Assembly (NCBI RefSeq): GCF_025148285.1
Contig: NZ_CP102268.1
Location: 124,001 to 188,000 of the forward strand
Reading direction: 5' to 3'
DNA from: Marvinbryantia formatexigens DSM 14469
GTDB lineage: Bacteria > Bacillota > Clostridia > Lachnospirales > Lachnospiraceae
DNA: 64,000 bases
Under the pieces are notes generated by a model, which saw only the letters and a program-made list of their open reading frames with translations, did not search any database and was not told the DNA's origin. This document shows positions 16,325 through 26,145 of this stretch, in pieces; the stretch's first letter is position 1, and each line of letters starts with the position of its first letter. The position numbers were made by a program, and so were the translations under genes.

Positions 16325-18553
16325 CTAATTTCCAAAGAACCAGTTCCCGCCAATCTGTACGGCATCCGGTCCCGTTGCGCTTCCCTTTGTGCTGCGGAAG
16401 CAGGTATACGGATGGTTGCGCACGCCTCCGTCCAGACAGTCGCTTACCGCTCTTTTTACGTAATCCGGCACGTTGCCGTTAAGCCTTGCCCTCCAGTAAT
16501 TGTCAATACTGTAACAGTACTGTCCCGGTGCGGTAAGCTGCTCCAGCGCGTTGCTCCCGCAGAAGGACCAGGAGGGGGAATCCGTCCGGTTCATTGCCGA
16601 GCTGATGACTGCAAGGGCTCCCTCGTAGCTGCCGTTATCCTCCTGCGCCACGATTGCCCAGATGAGTTCCTTCTGTGCCTGTGTATAGTTTGTCCGGTCT
16701 TTTCTGTGACCTCCTTCACCGTACACCACATCCTGGACGATACGGCGTACCTGGAACGGGCGTCCGTCGCTGTACGGATTCCCCCAGCAGACGCCGGTAC
16801 CTGCCGTTGCCGGTGAATAGTTCTCCGGTCCCCCTGCGCAGTGTATCATCCGGTTGTCACCGGCATACAGCCCCACATGCTCCGGAGAGCTGCCATCAAT
16901 GAACAGGATAATGTCTCCCGGCACTGCCTCTTCGATACTGCTGACAAGCGTCCCGGAATTTATCATGTCATATGTAACCCCGCCGATTTCATAACCAAAA
17001 TGTGCAAACACGCCATGCACAAAAGAGGAACAGTCCGCGTAATCCTGCCAGTCATCCCCGCCTCCGCGTCCTGCGCCCCATACATATTTTGTGACGCCGA
17101 TAAACTGCTCCGCGTATGCGACAATTTCCTGACCGGCTGCCGAATATCCGTTGCTGCCGGAAATTCCGCCAAGCAGGCAGCCCATGACCGCCACAAGGAT
17201 AATCACCAGCAGCAGCGGCACCAGTGCCGGGGCAAGAAATTTCAACATGCCTGCCGCCGCTTTCTGCAGTGCTATGATGAGCTTCTGCCGGAACATTTCC
17301 GCTGCCGCGCGCGGCAGGAAAAACACCGTGCGGGATACCCGCCGGTGCGTCTCAGCTTCATGCTCCGCCAGCTCCATCCTCTCCCGCCTGTGTACCTGGT
17401 CCATCTGCTCTTTCCTGCGGATATCCCTGTCCAGCATACTGGTAAATGTCCGCCAGAATACCTTTTCCTTCCCGGCTTCACGCTTCGCCGCCTTTCTTTG
17501 GTCGCGCATAATCCGGTCTGCTTTTTTTACAGCTCTGTCCCTGCGCGGCTCATAAAAGACCACATCCCCGCCATGTACGCCCTTCACAATATGGCGTCCC
17601 CGCGGCAGTGCATCCATCTTCCTGTACAGGGCAAAACCCAGGTATTTCCCGGATGACACTTTCTGCCCTTCCTCTGCAGCGGCAGCCCGTCTGCCAGCCC
17701 TCCCGCGCGGCAGGAAATAAACAGTCTGTCCATCCTTTTTCTTCCGTGCCATTGTCAGCTCTGCCTTTACGATAACCGGCGGCTTTCTGCGTCTTTCCCG
17801 GAAGATATCCTGATGTCCCGTTTCCGCATATACTGACCGGAAACGCCCGTTTTCTTCTGTCCTGCTCCGTATAAAAGTCCTTTCTGCTTTTATGGAAACC
17901 GGTATTTTCTGTCCCTCCGCCCCGGTGACAGCCCGCCTGACAACCCTTCCATGCGGCATTAAAAACACAGCCTGCCCTTCCGTCTGCCGCATTGCCGCTG
18001 TCAGCTCTGCCTTTACGATAACCGGCGGCTTTCTGCGTCCTTCCCGGAGGGCGTCCGGATATCCCGTCTTCACGCGTACCATCCGGAAACGCTCATTTCT
18101 TTCTGCCCTGTTCCGCACCGGAGTCTTTTCTGCTTTTGCGGCAACCGGCATTTTCTGCCGCTGCGCTGTAATATCCGGCATCCCTGTTTCCTGTTCCGGC
18201 AGTATGGTATCTGCTGCAGCCTCTGCGTTGTTCCATCCACCCTGCACCATGCCGGTCCGCTCCCATTTTTCCGCCGTCCGCGCGGCACTGGCAAGAATCC
18301 TTTTCTGTTCCCGTCTGCTGTAGGATTTCCACTGCTTCATCTGTTCGCCGGACAGATAATCCAGTGCTTTTTTCTGCTGTCTGTCCAGCGCAACATATTT
18401 TACGGCATTCCTGGCAGCTCCCGCAGCCCGTGCCACACCTCCTGCGCCCGCTCCGGCAGCCCTTCTTCCCTGCCTTATGGCGGCTCCGGTCCGCCGGATA
18501 TCCGTGCTTTCCAGCCGGATTTCCGGTGCTTCATTTTCTTTGCGCAGCTCCAT
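16325..18553 (-). CDS. Membrane-bound T4SS wall hydrolase (NlpC/P60 plus SleB-like)
   Basis: 742 residues. The first 430 are cytoplasmic and very basic, with two tandem copies of an about 75-residue repeat (each containing RRKPPVIVKAELT and ending near a RRA...EGQK segment). One membrane segment follows (KFLAPALVPLLLVIILVAVM, about 432-452), then an NlpC/P60 domain with Cys in YADCSSF and His in PEHVGLYAG, and a SleB-like C-terminal domain of 120 residues almost identical to that of the protein at 13017-15092. It corresponds to the VirB1-like hydrolase placed right after VirB4 in Gram-positive systems. The long repetitive cytoplasmic region is unusual. Confidence 0.88.
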   Translation of the reverse strand: MELRKENEAPEIRLESTDIRRTGAAIRQGRRAAGAGAGGVARAAGAARNAVKYVALDRQQKKALDYLSGEQMKQWKSYSRREQKRILASAARTAEKWERTGMVQGGWNNAEAAADTILPEQETGMPDITAQRQKMPVAAKAEKTPVRNRAERNERFRMVRVKTGYPDALREGRRKPPVIVKAELTAAMRQTEGQAVFLMPHGRVVRRAVTGAEGQKIPVSIKAERTFIRSRTEENGRFRSVYAETGHQDIFRERRRKPPVIVKAELTMARKKKDGQTVYFLPRGRAGRRAAAAEEGQKVSSGKYLGFALYRKMDALPRGRHIVKGVHGGDVVFYEPRRDRAVKKADRIMRDQRKAAKREAGKEKVFWRTFTSMLDRDIRRKEQMDQVHRRERMELAEHEAETHRRVSRTVFFLPRAAAEMFRQKLIIALQKAAAGMLKFLAPALVPLLLVIILVAVMGCLLGGISGSNGYSAAGQEIVAYAEQFIGVTKYVWGAGRGGGDDWQDYADCSSFVHGVFAHFGYEIGGVTYDMINSGTLVSSIEEAVPGDIILFIDGSSPEHVGLYAGDNRMIHCAGGPENYSPATAGTGVCWGNPYSDGRPFQVRRIVQDVVYGEGGHRKDRTNYTQAQKELIWAIVAQEDNGSYEGALAVISSAMNRTDSPSWSFCGSNALEQLTAPGQYCYSIDNYWRARLNGNVPDYVKRAVSDCLDGGVRNHPYTCFRSTKGSATGPDAVQIGGNWFFGN

Positions 18554-18556
18554 GCA

Positions 18557-21064
18557 TCATCCCTTCCTCTGGTATATCTGCTCTGCCTCTGTAGGATGTG
18601 CCTCTGCCTCAGAGAGCACAAGCTCCGGCAGCGCATCCACCTGTTTCTGCAGGCTGCCTGTGCGCTGCTTTTTCCGTTTCTGTGCCTGGATTTCATGGAA
18701 GTTCGTGTTAAACAGCCGGTACATTTCGCTGTCCTTCGGTATCCTTCCATCCTTCGGGATATATCTGTCGCCAAATTTTAACAGACCGCAGCCGGATTCT
18801 GCATTCTTCAGGTAAGCCAGCAGGTTTTCCGATATTCCGAAAATGCGCCGGAAAATATCAATCTCAATATCCGACTGGCAGAGCAGCGACAGGTATTCAC
18901 TGTTGCACAGCATTGTTTCTATTGCCTTTGATTGCGTCAGGTCACGGATATTCTGGGTTATACCGGTACACAGACCGCCCATCTTACGGACCTCCTTCCA
19001 CCTCTTTTCAAGGATATTTGCTGAATAAGGGTCTCCTGCCAGGTTGTGGAATTCCTCTACATACAGCCGCGTTGCTCTCCCTTTTGCGGCATTTTCGGCG
19101 ATGCGGGAACGGATACCCTCCAGCATGACCGTAATGCCCGTAGCTGACTGCTCTTTTCCAAGATTTTCCATTCCGTATGCTGTCAGACGTGCCCGTGTAT
19201 CCACATTTGTCTGCCGCGCAAACATATCCAGTGACCCGGATACGAACAGCTCCAGTGCAAGTGCAAGCTGGGCTGCCTGCGGTTCCCTCTGGCGTTTCAT
19301 ACATTCATAGTATTCAACCAGTGTGGGCGGCTGCCTTTTCTTCCTTCCCGTTTTATCATCCATGTCTGCAAAAACCTCCCGGACACAGCGCCCTATCAGC
19401 GACTTGTCCTGGGCGGATATCTCATATTCCAGTATCTGGGAGAAAATTGCCAGCATCAGTTCTGTCTTGTCTGCGATGAATTTCCGTTTGCTCTCCATGT
19501 ACTCATAGGTACCGGTATCCAGCGGATTGATATAATGACCGCTCTCCGCCCCGAAATCGATAAATGTCCCGCCAAGATAATCCACGATATCCCGGTATTC
19601 GTTCTGCGGGTCGATGATAATAATATCGTCCGTTGTATGCAGGTATACCTGGATAATCTCCATTTTGGTCTCCACGCTTTTTCCTCCGCCGGTAATGCCG
19701 AGGATGAAGCCGTTGCCGTTTTTCAGGAGCTTACGGTCTCCGATAAGCACATTTTTGCTTACCTGGTTGATACCATAAAACAGTCCTCCCGGCTGGTACA
19801 GCTCCTGCACCACAAACGGTGTCAGCGCGCACAGCGGCTGCGTGAAGACCGGCTGCATGACGCTGCAGAAACGCGCGCCGGTCGGAAGCGCCGTATTGAT
19901 TGCCTCTATCTGCTCCCAGATGGCAGGTTCAAAGCTGAAGCCTTCTCCCTCCGCCATGCTGCAGAAAGCTGTCACGTCATTTTCAAGCTGTTTTTTGCTC
20001 CCGGCGCTGATAACAGCATAGATACCCAGATAGAACATTTTTTCATCATTCTCATTCACGATATCCATATAGTTTTCCAGCTCATCCCGCTCCCTGCGCC
20101 GCTCATACGTAATATCGGACGACCACGCCATCGCCTTGTTTCTTGTCTGCTGCTGTTTCTCGATTGCACGCGCGTTCTGCACGTAAAGGTCTATCAGACG
20201 TTTCTTTACCGCCTGCTTCGGGATGGCAGCCGTATCCAGTGTCAGGATGACATGATACGGACCGGACATCAGCTTCTGTATGATACCCGGCTCAATGGAA
20301 TTCGGAAGCTGCGGTACATAGAGTGCCCGCACGTAAGTCCCGTCCATCTGGACGGTGATGCCGTCAAAGGTACCGTATTCGTCCTGGTAATGCTTCACTA
20401 CCGCCGGTGATATGATATCCCGCCAGTCTGTTCCCCTGCGGATGGCAGTTTTAAAGTCAAAATCATACTTTGTTTCCTGTCCCTGCCGGTAAAATGCGTG
20501 CAGGTAACGCAGGCGTTCTGTCGCATCTAAGGGAACCAGTCCGGATTGCATCCGGTCAAAATTCACCGCCAGGTTTGCTTCCACAGAAACGAAATAATTC
20601 CGTGCCTGCTCAATGTTTTTCCGTCTGCAGGTGATAATGAAAAGACGCACCTGCTCAATGCCTGCACGTCCTTTCATCATCGAATCCTCTATATGCCTGT
20701 TAAGTGATTCCACCATTTCCCCGAAACGTCCGTCGCGGTTATGCAGGAAAATATCCTGTCTTACCCTGTCCATATTCCAGTTATTGTTAATAATCTCTAT
20801 CTTGAAGCTTACCGACATGCTGTTCAGGACCGTACAGTACAGCTTCAGGAAATCTTCCTTCTCATAGTCATCCATTGTGGCAAAATTCGTATCCAGGAAC
20901 AGATATGCCTTATCAAACAGCCGGTCCGCATCCTCCGGTTTCTTCTCCAGCTCAAATATCCCGTCCTCCGCTATCCGGTAAACCGGTATCAGCTCCTGGA
21001 CGCGTTCCGGCACCGGATAGACTTTCTGCGTCAGCTCCTTATAATCCTTCATGCTCTTTTTCAT
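18557..21064 (-). CDS. virB4: VirB4-family conjugation ATPase
   Basis: 835 residues. The N-terminal half is the VirB4/TraE substrate-handling domain, and the C-terminal half is the ATPase with Walker A GITGGGKS at 456-463, Walker B in IIIIDPQNEY near 485 and a conserved RLYVEEFHN segment near 690. It powers assembly and transport by the secretion channel. Length fits the Firmicutes family. The start at 21064 overlaps the PrgI gene by 26 bases; an ATG four codons later is equally possible. It ends 3 bases before the hydrolase gene. Confidence 0.95.
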   Translation of the reverse strand: MKKSMKDYKELTQKVYPVPERVQELIPVYRIAEDGIFELEKKPEDADRLFDKAYLFLDTNFATMDDYEKEDFLKLYCTVLNSMSVSFKIEIINNNWNMDRVRQDIFLHNRDGRFGEMVESLNRHIEDSMMKGRAGIEQVRLFIITCRRKNIEQARNYFVSVEANLAVNFDRMQSGLVPLDATERLRYLHAFYRQGQETKYDFDFKTAIRRGTDWRDIISPAVVKHYQDEYGTFDGITVQMDGTYVRALYVPQLPNSIEPGIIQKLMSGPYHVILTLDTAAIPKQAVKKRLIDLYVQNARAIEKQQQTRNKAMAWSSDITYERRRERDELENYMDIVNENDEKMFYLGIYAVISAGSKKQLENDVTAFCSMAEGEGFSFEPAIWEQIEAINTALPTGARFCSVMQPVFTQPLCALTPFVVQELYQPGGLFYGINQVSKNVLIGDRKLLKNGNGFILGITGGGKSVETKMEIIQVYLHTTDDIIIIDPQNEYRDIVDYLGGTFIDFGAESGHYINPLDTGTYEYMESKRKFIADKTELMLAIFSQILEYEISAQDKSLIGRCVREVFADMDDKTGRKKRQPPTLVEYYECMKRQREPQAAQLALALELFVSGSLDMFARQTNVDTRARLTAYGMENLGKEQSATGITVMLEGIRSRIAENAAKGRATRLYVEEFHNLAGDPYSANILEKRWKEVRKMGGLCTGITQNIRDLTQSKAIETMLCNSEYLSLLCQSDIEIDIFRRIFGISENLLAYLKNAESGCGLLKFGDRYIPKDGRIPKDSEMYRLFNTNFHEIQAQKRKKQRTGSLQKQVDALPELVLSEAEAHPTEAEQIYQRKG

Positions 21065-21464
21065 TGCCTGTCAGTTCCCCATCCTCTCCGAGGTAAATCT
21101 TCCTTTTTCTGCCCTTTCCGGTGCCGGTATGCTGCCATCCGTCTGTGTGCGGCTCCGCCTCTTCAAGTATCCGCGGACGGAAGTAGTAAACCGGTGTGTC
21201 CATGATTTTCCGCCTGCTTTTCAGATACTCCGGCAGCGACCTGCCGCGTATCCGCAGGAAGCCCGCCACCCCGATAACCATCGGCAGCGGCAGCATACAG
21301 TACATTGCCACTGTCTGCGGCAGTCCGAGGTACATATAGAAAAATAGAAAACCTGCCGTGCCGGACAGTATCATCGCTGCCGCCGTAATGGTTTCCTTCA
21401 TGGACAGACCCCGGAAAAAATCATCTTTATAGACATCAATATTCTTGTTTACTGGTATCTGCAT
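21039..21464 (-). CDS. prgI: PrgI-family T4SS membrane protein
   Basis: 141 residues, starting at 21464 and overlapping VirB4. A typical PrgI N-terminus (MQIPVNKNIDVYKDDFFRGL) is followed by two close hydrophobic segments (about 27-47 and 51-70) and a basic loop (RGRSLPEYLKSRRKI). PrgI is the small VirB3-like inner partner of VirB4 in Gram-positive conjugation systems. The C-terminal 50 residues are charged and probably cytoplasmic. Confidence 0.9.
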   Translation of the reverse strand: MQIPVNKNIDVYKDDFFRGLSMKETITAAAMILSGTAGFLFFYMYLGLPQTVAMYCMLPLPMVIGVAGFLRIRGRSLPEYLKSRRKIMDTPVYYFRPRILEEAEPHTDGWQHTGTGKGRKRKIYLGEDGELTGNEKEHEGL

Positions 21465-21482
21465 TGCAGTCCTCCTCTCTGG

Positions 21483-22373
21483 TTAAAATCCCATGCAGCG
21501 TCTGACGACCGTATCCGCACCCTTCACACAGGCAACAGCAGTCAGCATCGGCATACAATAGTCACAGGTAAGCAGTATCAGCCGCACCACCCCGGTGGCA
21601 TCATCCGTACTAAACAGGCTGGCATCTGAAAACATCCCGAAGCTGATTGAGATTGCAAGTGCAATCACTACCGCCTCCAGCCCGTATCCGATAAACGACT
21701 TCAGCCAGGATATCCCCATCTGTGAAAAGCCACCCCCGCCCGCAAAGCCTGCCAGGGCAGGCGGTGCAAAGGGAATACATAGCAGCACTTTGAACATCCT
21801 GGACATCACAGCAAGTACCAGGTTCATCCCGCATACAATAATCGTTGCTCCGCCCACAAGCCCGCAGATAAGTCCTCCAATACCCATGCCAATCCATTCC
21901 AGCGCCCCGGCATCGTCTGCATCCATTTCCTCCCGCAGCTCATCAAAAGCATCCTGTTCTTCCTCCACCGTCACCTCCGGACTGACCTTCATTACAAGCG
22001 CGGTCGAGCATTCCGTCACACCGGTTATGATTGCAAGGCAGTTTGTGAGCAGTGAAAAAGTCAGGGCGAGCCGGATGAATTCCTTGAAAATATTATCAAG
22101 CGTAAAGGTCGTCCGGATGTCGATGCTGTCCCGCACCCAGCCCAGGAGCATGAATATAAGCGCCAGTGTCCCGGCAATGCCGAGCGCTACCGAAAAGATA
22201 TTTCCGGTAACGATTCCCCATGCTTCTGTCTGCGATGCCGGGTTTTTCTCCAGGTAGGTAAGCGTTACATTACTGCACGCCCTCCAGAAGCTTACACCTC
22301 CCTGCAGGAACCACTCCCCGCAGCCCAGAAGTCCGTCCCCCAGTCCTTTTACGATATCATCCAGAAATCCCAT
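21483..22373 (-). CDS. VirB6-like polytopic T4SS protein
   Basis: 296 residues with an amphipathic N-terminus and about six membrane segments (around 55-75, 90-110, 165-185, 190-212, 225-250 and 265-285). A large acidic extracellular loop (about 128-160, rich in Asp/Glu) interrupts them. This topology and the place before PrgI and VirB4 match VirB6/TrbL-like channel proteins of Firmicutes ICEs (CD0411-like). It forms the membrane channel with VirB3/PrgI and VirB4. It starts 13 bases after the small VirB2-like gene. Confidence 0.85.
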   Translation of the reverse strand: MGFLDDIVKGLGDGLLGCGEWFLQGGVSFWRACSNVTLTYLEKNPASQTEAWGIVTGNIFSVALGIAGTLALIFMLLGWVRDSIDIRTTFTLDNIFKEFIRLALTFSLLTNCLAIITGVTECSTALVMKVSPEVTVEEEQDAFDELREEMDADDAGALEWIGMGIGGLICGLVGGATIIVCGMNLVLAVMSRMFKVLLCIPFAPPALAGFAGGGGFSQMGISWLKSFIGYGLEAVVIALAISISFGMFSDASLFSTDDATGVVRLILLTCDYCMPMLTAVACVKGADTVVRRCMGF

Positions 22374-22386
22374 AGGCTGCCTCCTG

Positions 22387-22695
22387 TCAGCTCAAGAGCT
22401 GGATAATCTGTGGTCCGAGCAGCATCGCCGCGCCGCCGCCCATCTTTTTCAGTCCCTGGAGCTGCTGCGCAGAATCATGCTGGCTGATGCCCGGTCCGAA
22501 ATCCATCAGTCCGAATGCAATCAGGATTAGCCCGATGCCCTGGACAACTGACATGACAAGCTGGTATATTGTGTTCATCTTTGCGCCAAGCCCGGAAGCA
22601 TCCTCGGCAGAGGCTGTGATACACAGGGCGGCAGCCATTACTGCTGTCACCATCAGTATCTGTAAAATTCTTCTGATATTCTGTTTCTTTTTCAT
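22387..22695 (-). CDS. VirB2/Maff2-like small membrane protein
   Basis: 102 residues from ATG 22695 behind GGAGAGAAAGGA. A signal-like segment (about 9-28, ending ITASAED) is followed by two hydrophobic segments (about 43-65 and 85-98) around a short loop with QHDSAQQLQGLKKMGGG. Such Maff2-family proteins sit at the same place in Tn1549-like elements and look like pilin or channel subunits (VirB2). The palindrome at 22727-22744 lies between this start and the adhesin stop. Confidence 0.8.
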   Translation of the reverse strand: MKKKQNIRRILQILMVTAVMAAALCITASAEDASGLGAKMNTIYQLVMSVVQGIGLILIAFGLMDFGPGISQHDSAQQLQGLKKMGGGAAMLLGPQIIQLLS

Positions 22696-22726
22696 GTCCT
22701 TTCTCTCCATTCTGTAATGAAATGAG

Positions 22727-22744
22727 CGTGTCATCCGTGACACG
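22727..22744. repeat. ICE palindrome copy 3 (CGTGTCA-N4-TGACACG)
   Basis: Perfect arms with centre TCCG, identical to copy 1. The preceding adhesin stop and following bases (TGAAACATGG on the minus strand) are also shared with copy 1, so a block of about 30 bases has been reused at two junctions. Confidence 0.75.
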
Positions 22745-22752
22745 CCCATGTT

Positions 22753-25700
22753 TCAGTGTTTCCTGTTTTTCCTGTGCAGCACTGCGGCTGCTGCCAGCCC
22801 GGCGGCTCCCGCAAGGATTATGATGACCGCAGGCAGATACCGGTTAAAATCACCTGTCTGAGCGCCTGCCGCCCTGACCGCTGTCCCCGTGGCGGTACCG
22901 CCCTGCGCTGCAGGATTTCCTCCTGCCGCTGCGGTACTTCCGCCAGTTGTTTTCGTCTCATTGTGCGTTTTCCCCGTCAGATTGATTTTCTTCTCTTTCG
23001 GTGTATCGTACATGACAAAGGTCTGCAGCTCCATGCTGTCTGTCACCTCAAATTCCAGCTTTTCCGCAAGCTCATAACCTTCCGGCGCAGTCTCCTCCAC
23101 CAGCACGTACTTTCCTGCGGCAAGGTTCATCACGCGCGGTTCCTCCGTGGATACCCATTCGTCAATTTCTGTTCCTTCCGTATCCCGCAGTATCAGTCTG
23201 GCTCCAGGCAGTTCTTTATTGTCTGTAATATCCTGCTTGGATACTGCCGCCTGTATCAGCCTGCCATACATGGTGACCTCCAACAGTGCCTTATCCGGCT
23301 TTACTTCAAAGCTTACCGTTTCCGCCTTTGCATATCCTTCCGGTGCTTCCAGCTCCTCCAGACGGTAACTTCCCGCTGGCAGGTTCAGCCGGTATGCTTC
23401 CTGGTCTGTCACCCATTCTGCAAGCTTCTCCCCGCTTTCATCCAGGACAGCCAGCCTTGCGCCTGCCACCGCTGTTTTTCCGGATTCATCCAGCTTGCGG
23501 AAGGATACTGTCAACAATTCATCCTTCATGACAATCCTGCGGATTTCCAGGCTGTCTGTGAGGGTAAACGTGATGTCCTCTGCCAGCGCATATCCCTCCG
23601 GGGCACGCGTTTCTGACAGCGTGTATGTTCCTGCAGACAGTCCTCTGATTCTGTGCGGCTCTTCCGCGGAAGTCCATGCCTCGACCAGATTTCCCGCTTC
23701 ATCTTCCAGCTGCAGCGCTGCCCCTGCAAGCACATTCTGTCCCGCGGCATCCGTTTTCTGTATGTCAAGCAGGTTTGCCGTCCCTGACAGCTTCACGGAA
23801 TATCCGGCATTCCCGCTGACCAGTCCCAGCGCATCCACTTCAAACTGGTAGATTCCGGTATCCCTGTTATATCCCGGCATGGCTGCCGTTTCGTAGAAGT
23901 AATACACGGCATCATGGCGGAAATCACTGATACTGATACGTCCGTTTTCATCTGTCGTGCATACCCTGCCCGGTTCCATTGCCGTAAGCTCATCCAGCAG
24001 CTCCTGTCTGTGCTGTATATTGTCCATTCCGGTTCCCTGCAGCTCTCCGATAACTGCTTCTGCGCGCGCAGCTTTTTCTTCCTCCATTCCTTCTGATGTA
24101 AAGATGCAGAAAGAAACACCTGCAAGCGGGACATCCCCGTTTCCGTCTGCTTCCACATCAACCTTATACAGCTCAAAGAATGTTTTTCTGTTTACCACAG
24201 TTACATCCTTCCTCATCTCACTGGCACTTTCCCTGCCGGGCAGCTCCACCGTATACAGTTCTGTATCTGCCGCGTAACAGTCTGCTGAAGCAGTTTCCGT
24301 ATAGCAGTAGCTTCCCGGATACAGGTTTTCTGCCACTGCAGTGCCATCCGTACCGGTACTGATGACAGCAGCCACTGTTCCCTTACGCAGCTCTACAGTT
24401 CCGTCCGCGGTATCCATTGTCCGGATAATCCCTGCCGGGTCCGTGATATCCTCCGCAACAGAAATCTCAAAGGAAAATCCTTCCCCGGCAGCTGCTCCTT
24501 CCCCGTCCGTTACATGGATACTGATGCTGCCTGTCTGCGGTTTTCCAGTGCTTTCCACCTCCAGTTGTTCTCCTTCATCACCGTCATTACTTACGGAAAA
24601 CTCCAGCGCTTCTGACAGGAGATAGCCTTCCGGCGCTTTTACCTCTTCCAGCGTATACCTTCCTTCTTCCAGAGGCTCTGGCAGGAGGATTTCTCCCTTA
24701 TCATCCGTGGTAACGGTATCCGTCAGCTCACCGTCATTCTGGTTATCCTTCATCAGGAGCACCTTCCCGTCCCCGTCAAGTATCCGGAACTGCGCACCGG
24801 CAAGCGGGCTTCCGGTATAAAGGTCCTTCTTTACGATTTTTACCTCTCTCATAAAAGGTTCTGTTTCTGTCTGTGTTTCCGTTTCAGATTCTGCTTCTGT
24901 CTGCGGCTCCGTCTCCGGTTCAGACGCTTCTTCTGTCTGTGGCTCCGTCTCCGGTTCGGACACTGTTTCTGTCTGCAGCTCTGTTTCCGGTTCGGACACT
25001 GTTTCTGTCTGCAGCTCTGTTTCCGGTTCGAACACTGTTTCTGTCTGCAGCTCTGTTTCCGGTTCGGACACTGTTTCTGTCTGCAGCTCTGTTTCCGGTT
25101 CGGACGCTGTTTCTGTCTGCGGCTCCGTTTCCACCTCCGTTACCGTCTCCGGTATAAATATTCCTTCTTCTGATACGACAACAGGGCGGAGGACAAACCA
25201 AATTTTTCCGCTCCCGTTGTCCTTCACCCTGTAAATGCAGTCATATACACCTGCCTCATCATAGATAACATTGTCAGAAATAAACTCAATGGAAAACTGG
25301 TCCCCGTCATACGTAATCCCGCGGAAATCACTGTAAGGGTCAAAATCCCAGGTATCATACGGAATTGTGACAGAAGACATCTGTACAATGCTTCCCTGCA
25401 GCGGCAGACCGTCCGTGTCTGTCTCTGCTTCCGTTTCTACCGGCACTGCATCCGTCTGCACGGCATCCATCTGTCCTGTCTGCTCCGTTTCTGTCCATTC
25501 GTCCGTTTCTTCTCCCTGCGCGTCAGCATCCTCCTGTAAAGGTTCTGTTCCCGGTTCCTGCAGGGTATCACCCGTCTGGTCTGTTTCCATCTGGTATGTC
25601 TCTGACGGGACCTGTGTCTCTTCTTCCTGCTCTTTCTCCCCGAATACCAGCTCCAGCCGGATGTCCTCTTCCGGCATGGTAAACTCCATCCTGTAGGTAT

Positions 25701-26145
25701 TCTCCGGCGCGTCTGTCATGGTATAAGCATGGCTGCTGCCCCTGTCCTCTGAGCTTCGCACATAAGCTTCCGAAAGCTTTAAGCCGTCTGCCGGTTTAAT
25801 AAGTATTTCCACCGCTTCTTCTGCCCGGTACCGCAGCACCGTGTCCTGTTTTTCCTCCGGATTATCCTTCCTGTACCCTGCCGTCTCGTCCTCCTCTCCC
25901 GTTTCCTGCACTCTCTCTTCATCAAAATCATAGCTGCACCCGTCATAATACGGCAGGGTAACGGTATAATACGTCATATCTTCTGTTTCTGCCTCCGTTT
26001 CCTCTGCTGTCCCTGCCATCATATCCGGAGCCCTGCTCTCCCCGTATCCGTCTGCTGCAGGGACAGGCAGCCCCATGCTGGAAACTGCCATGAGCAGCGC
26101 GGCGGCAAATGATGCAGCCCTTTTCCTTTTCTTCTTTCTCTCCAA
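22753..26145 (-). CDS. CnaB/SpaA-domain surface adhesin
   Basis: 1130 residues starting at a TTG (26145) behind GGGAGG. A signal peptide (about 1-30) is followed by an acidic N-terminal region with an FTMPEEDI module, a Thr/Glu linker with 12-residue tandem repeats (about 340-425), then five CnaB/SpaA-type isopeptide domains. Three of the last domains share the pattern ARL..L.D..G....EWV..EE....L.AG.Y.L.E..APEGY. It ends with AGAQTGDF, a membrane segment and RKNRKH: a sorting-signal layout, but with QTGD in place of LPxTG. It probably promotes mating-pair contact, and the sortase gene at 28517-29356 is the likely anchoring enzyme. It is first in the transfer operon. Confidence 0.85.
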   Translation of the reverse strand: MERKKKRKRAASFAAALLMAVSSMGLPVPAADGYGESRAPDMMAGTAEETEAETEDMTYYTVTLPYYDGCSYDFDEERVQETGEEDETAGYRKDNPEEKQDTVLRYRAEEAVEILIKPADGLKLSEAYVRSSEDRGSSHAYTMTDAPENTYRMEFTMPEEDIRLELVFGEKEQEEETQVPSETYQMETDQTGDTLQEPGTEPLQEDADAQGEETDEWTETEQTGQMDAVQTDAVPVETEAETDTDGLPLQGSIVQMSSVTIPYDTWDFDPYSDFRGITYDGDQFSIEFISDNVIYDEAGVYDCIYRVKDNGSGKIWFVLRPVVVSEEGIFIPETVTEVETEPQTETASEPETELQTETVSEPETELQTETVFEPETELQTETVSEPETELQTETVSEPETEPQTEEASEPETEPQTEAESETETQTETEPFMREVKIVKKDLYTGSPLAGAQFRILDGDGKVLLMKDNQNDGELTDTVTTDDKGEILLPEPLEEGRYTLEEVKAPEGYLLSEALEFSVSNDGDEGEQLEVESTGKPQTGSISIHVTDGEGAAAGEGFSFEISVAEDITDPAGIIRTMDTADGTVELRKGTVAAVISTGTDGTAVAENLYPGSYCYTETASADCYAADTELYTVELPGRESASEMRKDVTVVNRKTFFELYKVDVEADGNGDVPLAGVSFCIFTSEGMEEEKAARAEAVIGELQGTGMDNIQHRQELLDELTAMEPGRVCTTDENGRISISDFRHDAVYYFYETAAMPGYNRDTGIYQFEVDALGLVSGNAGYSVKLSGTANLLDIQKTDAAGQNVLAGAALQLEDEAGNLVEAWTSAEEPHRIRGLSAGTYTLSETRAPEGYALAEDITFTLTDSLEIRRIVMKDELLTVSFRKLDESGKTAVAGARLAVLDESGEKLAEWVTDQEAYRLNLPAGSYRLEELEAPEGYAKAETVSFEVKPDKALLEVTMYGRLIQAAVSKQDITDNKELPGARLILRDTEGTEIDEWVSTEEPRVMNLAAGKYVLVEETAPEGYELAEKLEFEVTDSMELQTFVMYDTPKEKKINLTGKTHNETKTTGGSTAAAGGNPAAQGGTATGTAVRAAGAQTGDFNRYLPAVIIILAGAAGLAAAAVLHRKNRKH
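24919..25134 (-). repeat. 36-bp coding tandem repeat in adhesin linker
   Basis: Six near-identical 36-base units encode the 12-residue repeat SEPETELQTETV. Individual units differ by one to four bases. Copy number in such repeats often changes between strains. The units are in frame and part of the adhesin stalk. Confidence 0.8.

Noticed and set aside
24919-25134. Regular 36-base repeats resembling a CRISPR array
   Set aside because: There are no variable spacers; the units are contiguous, in frame and encode the adhesin linker.
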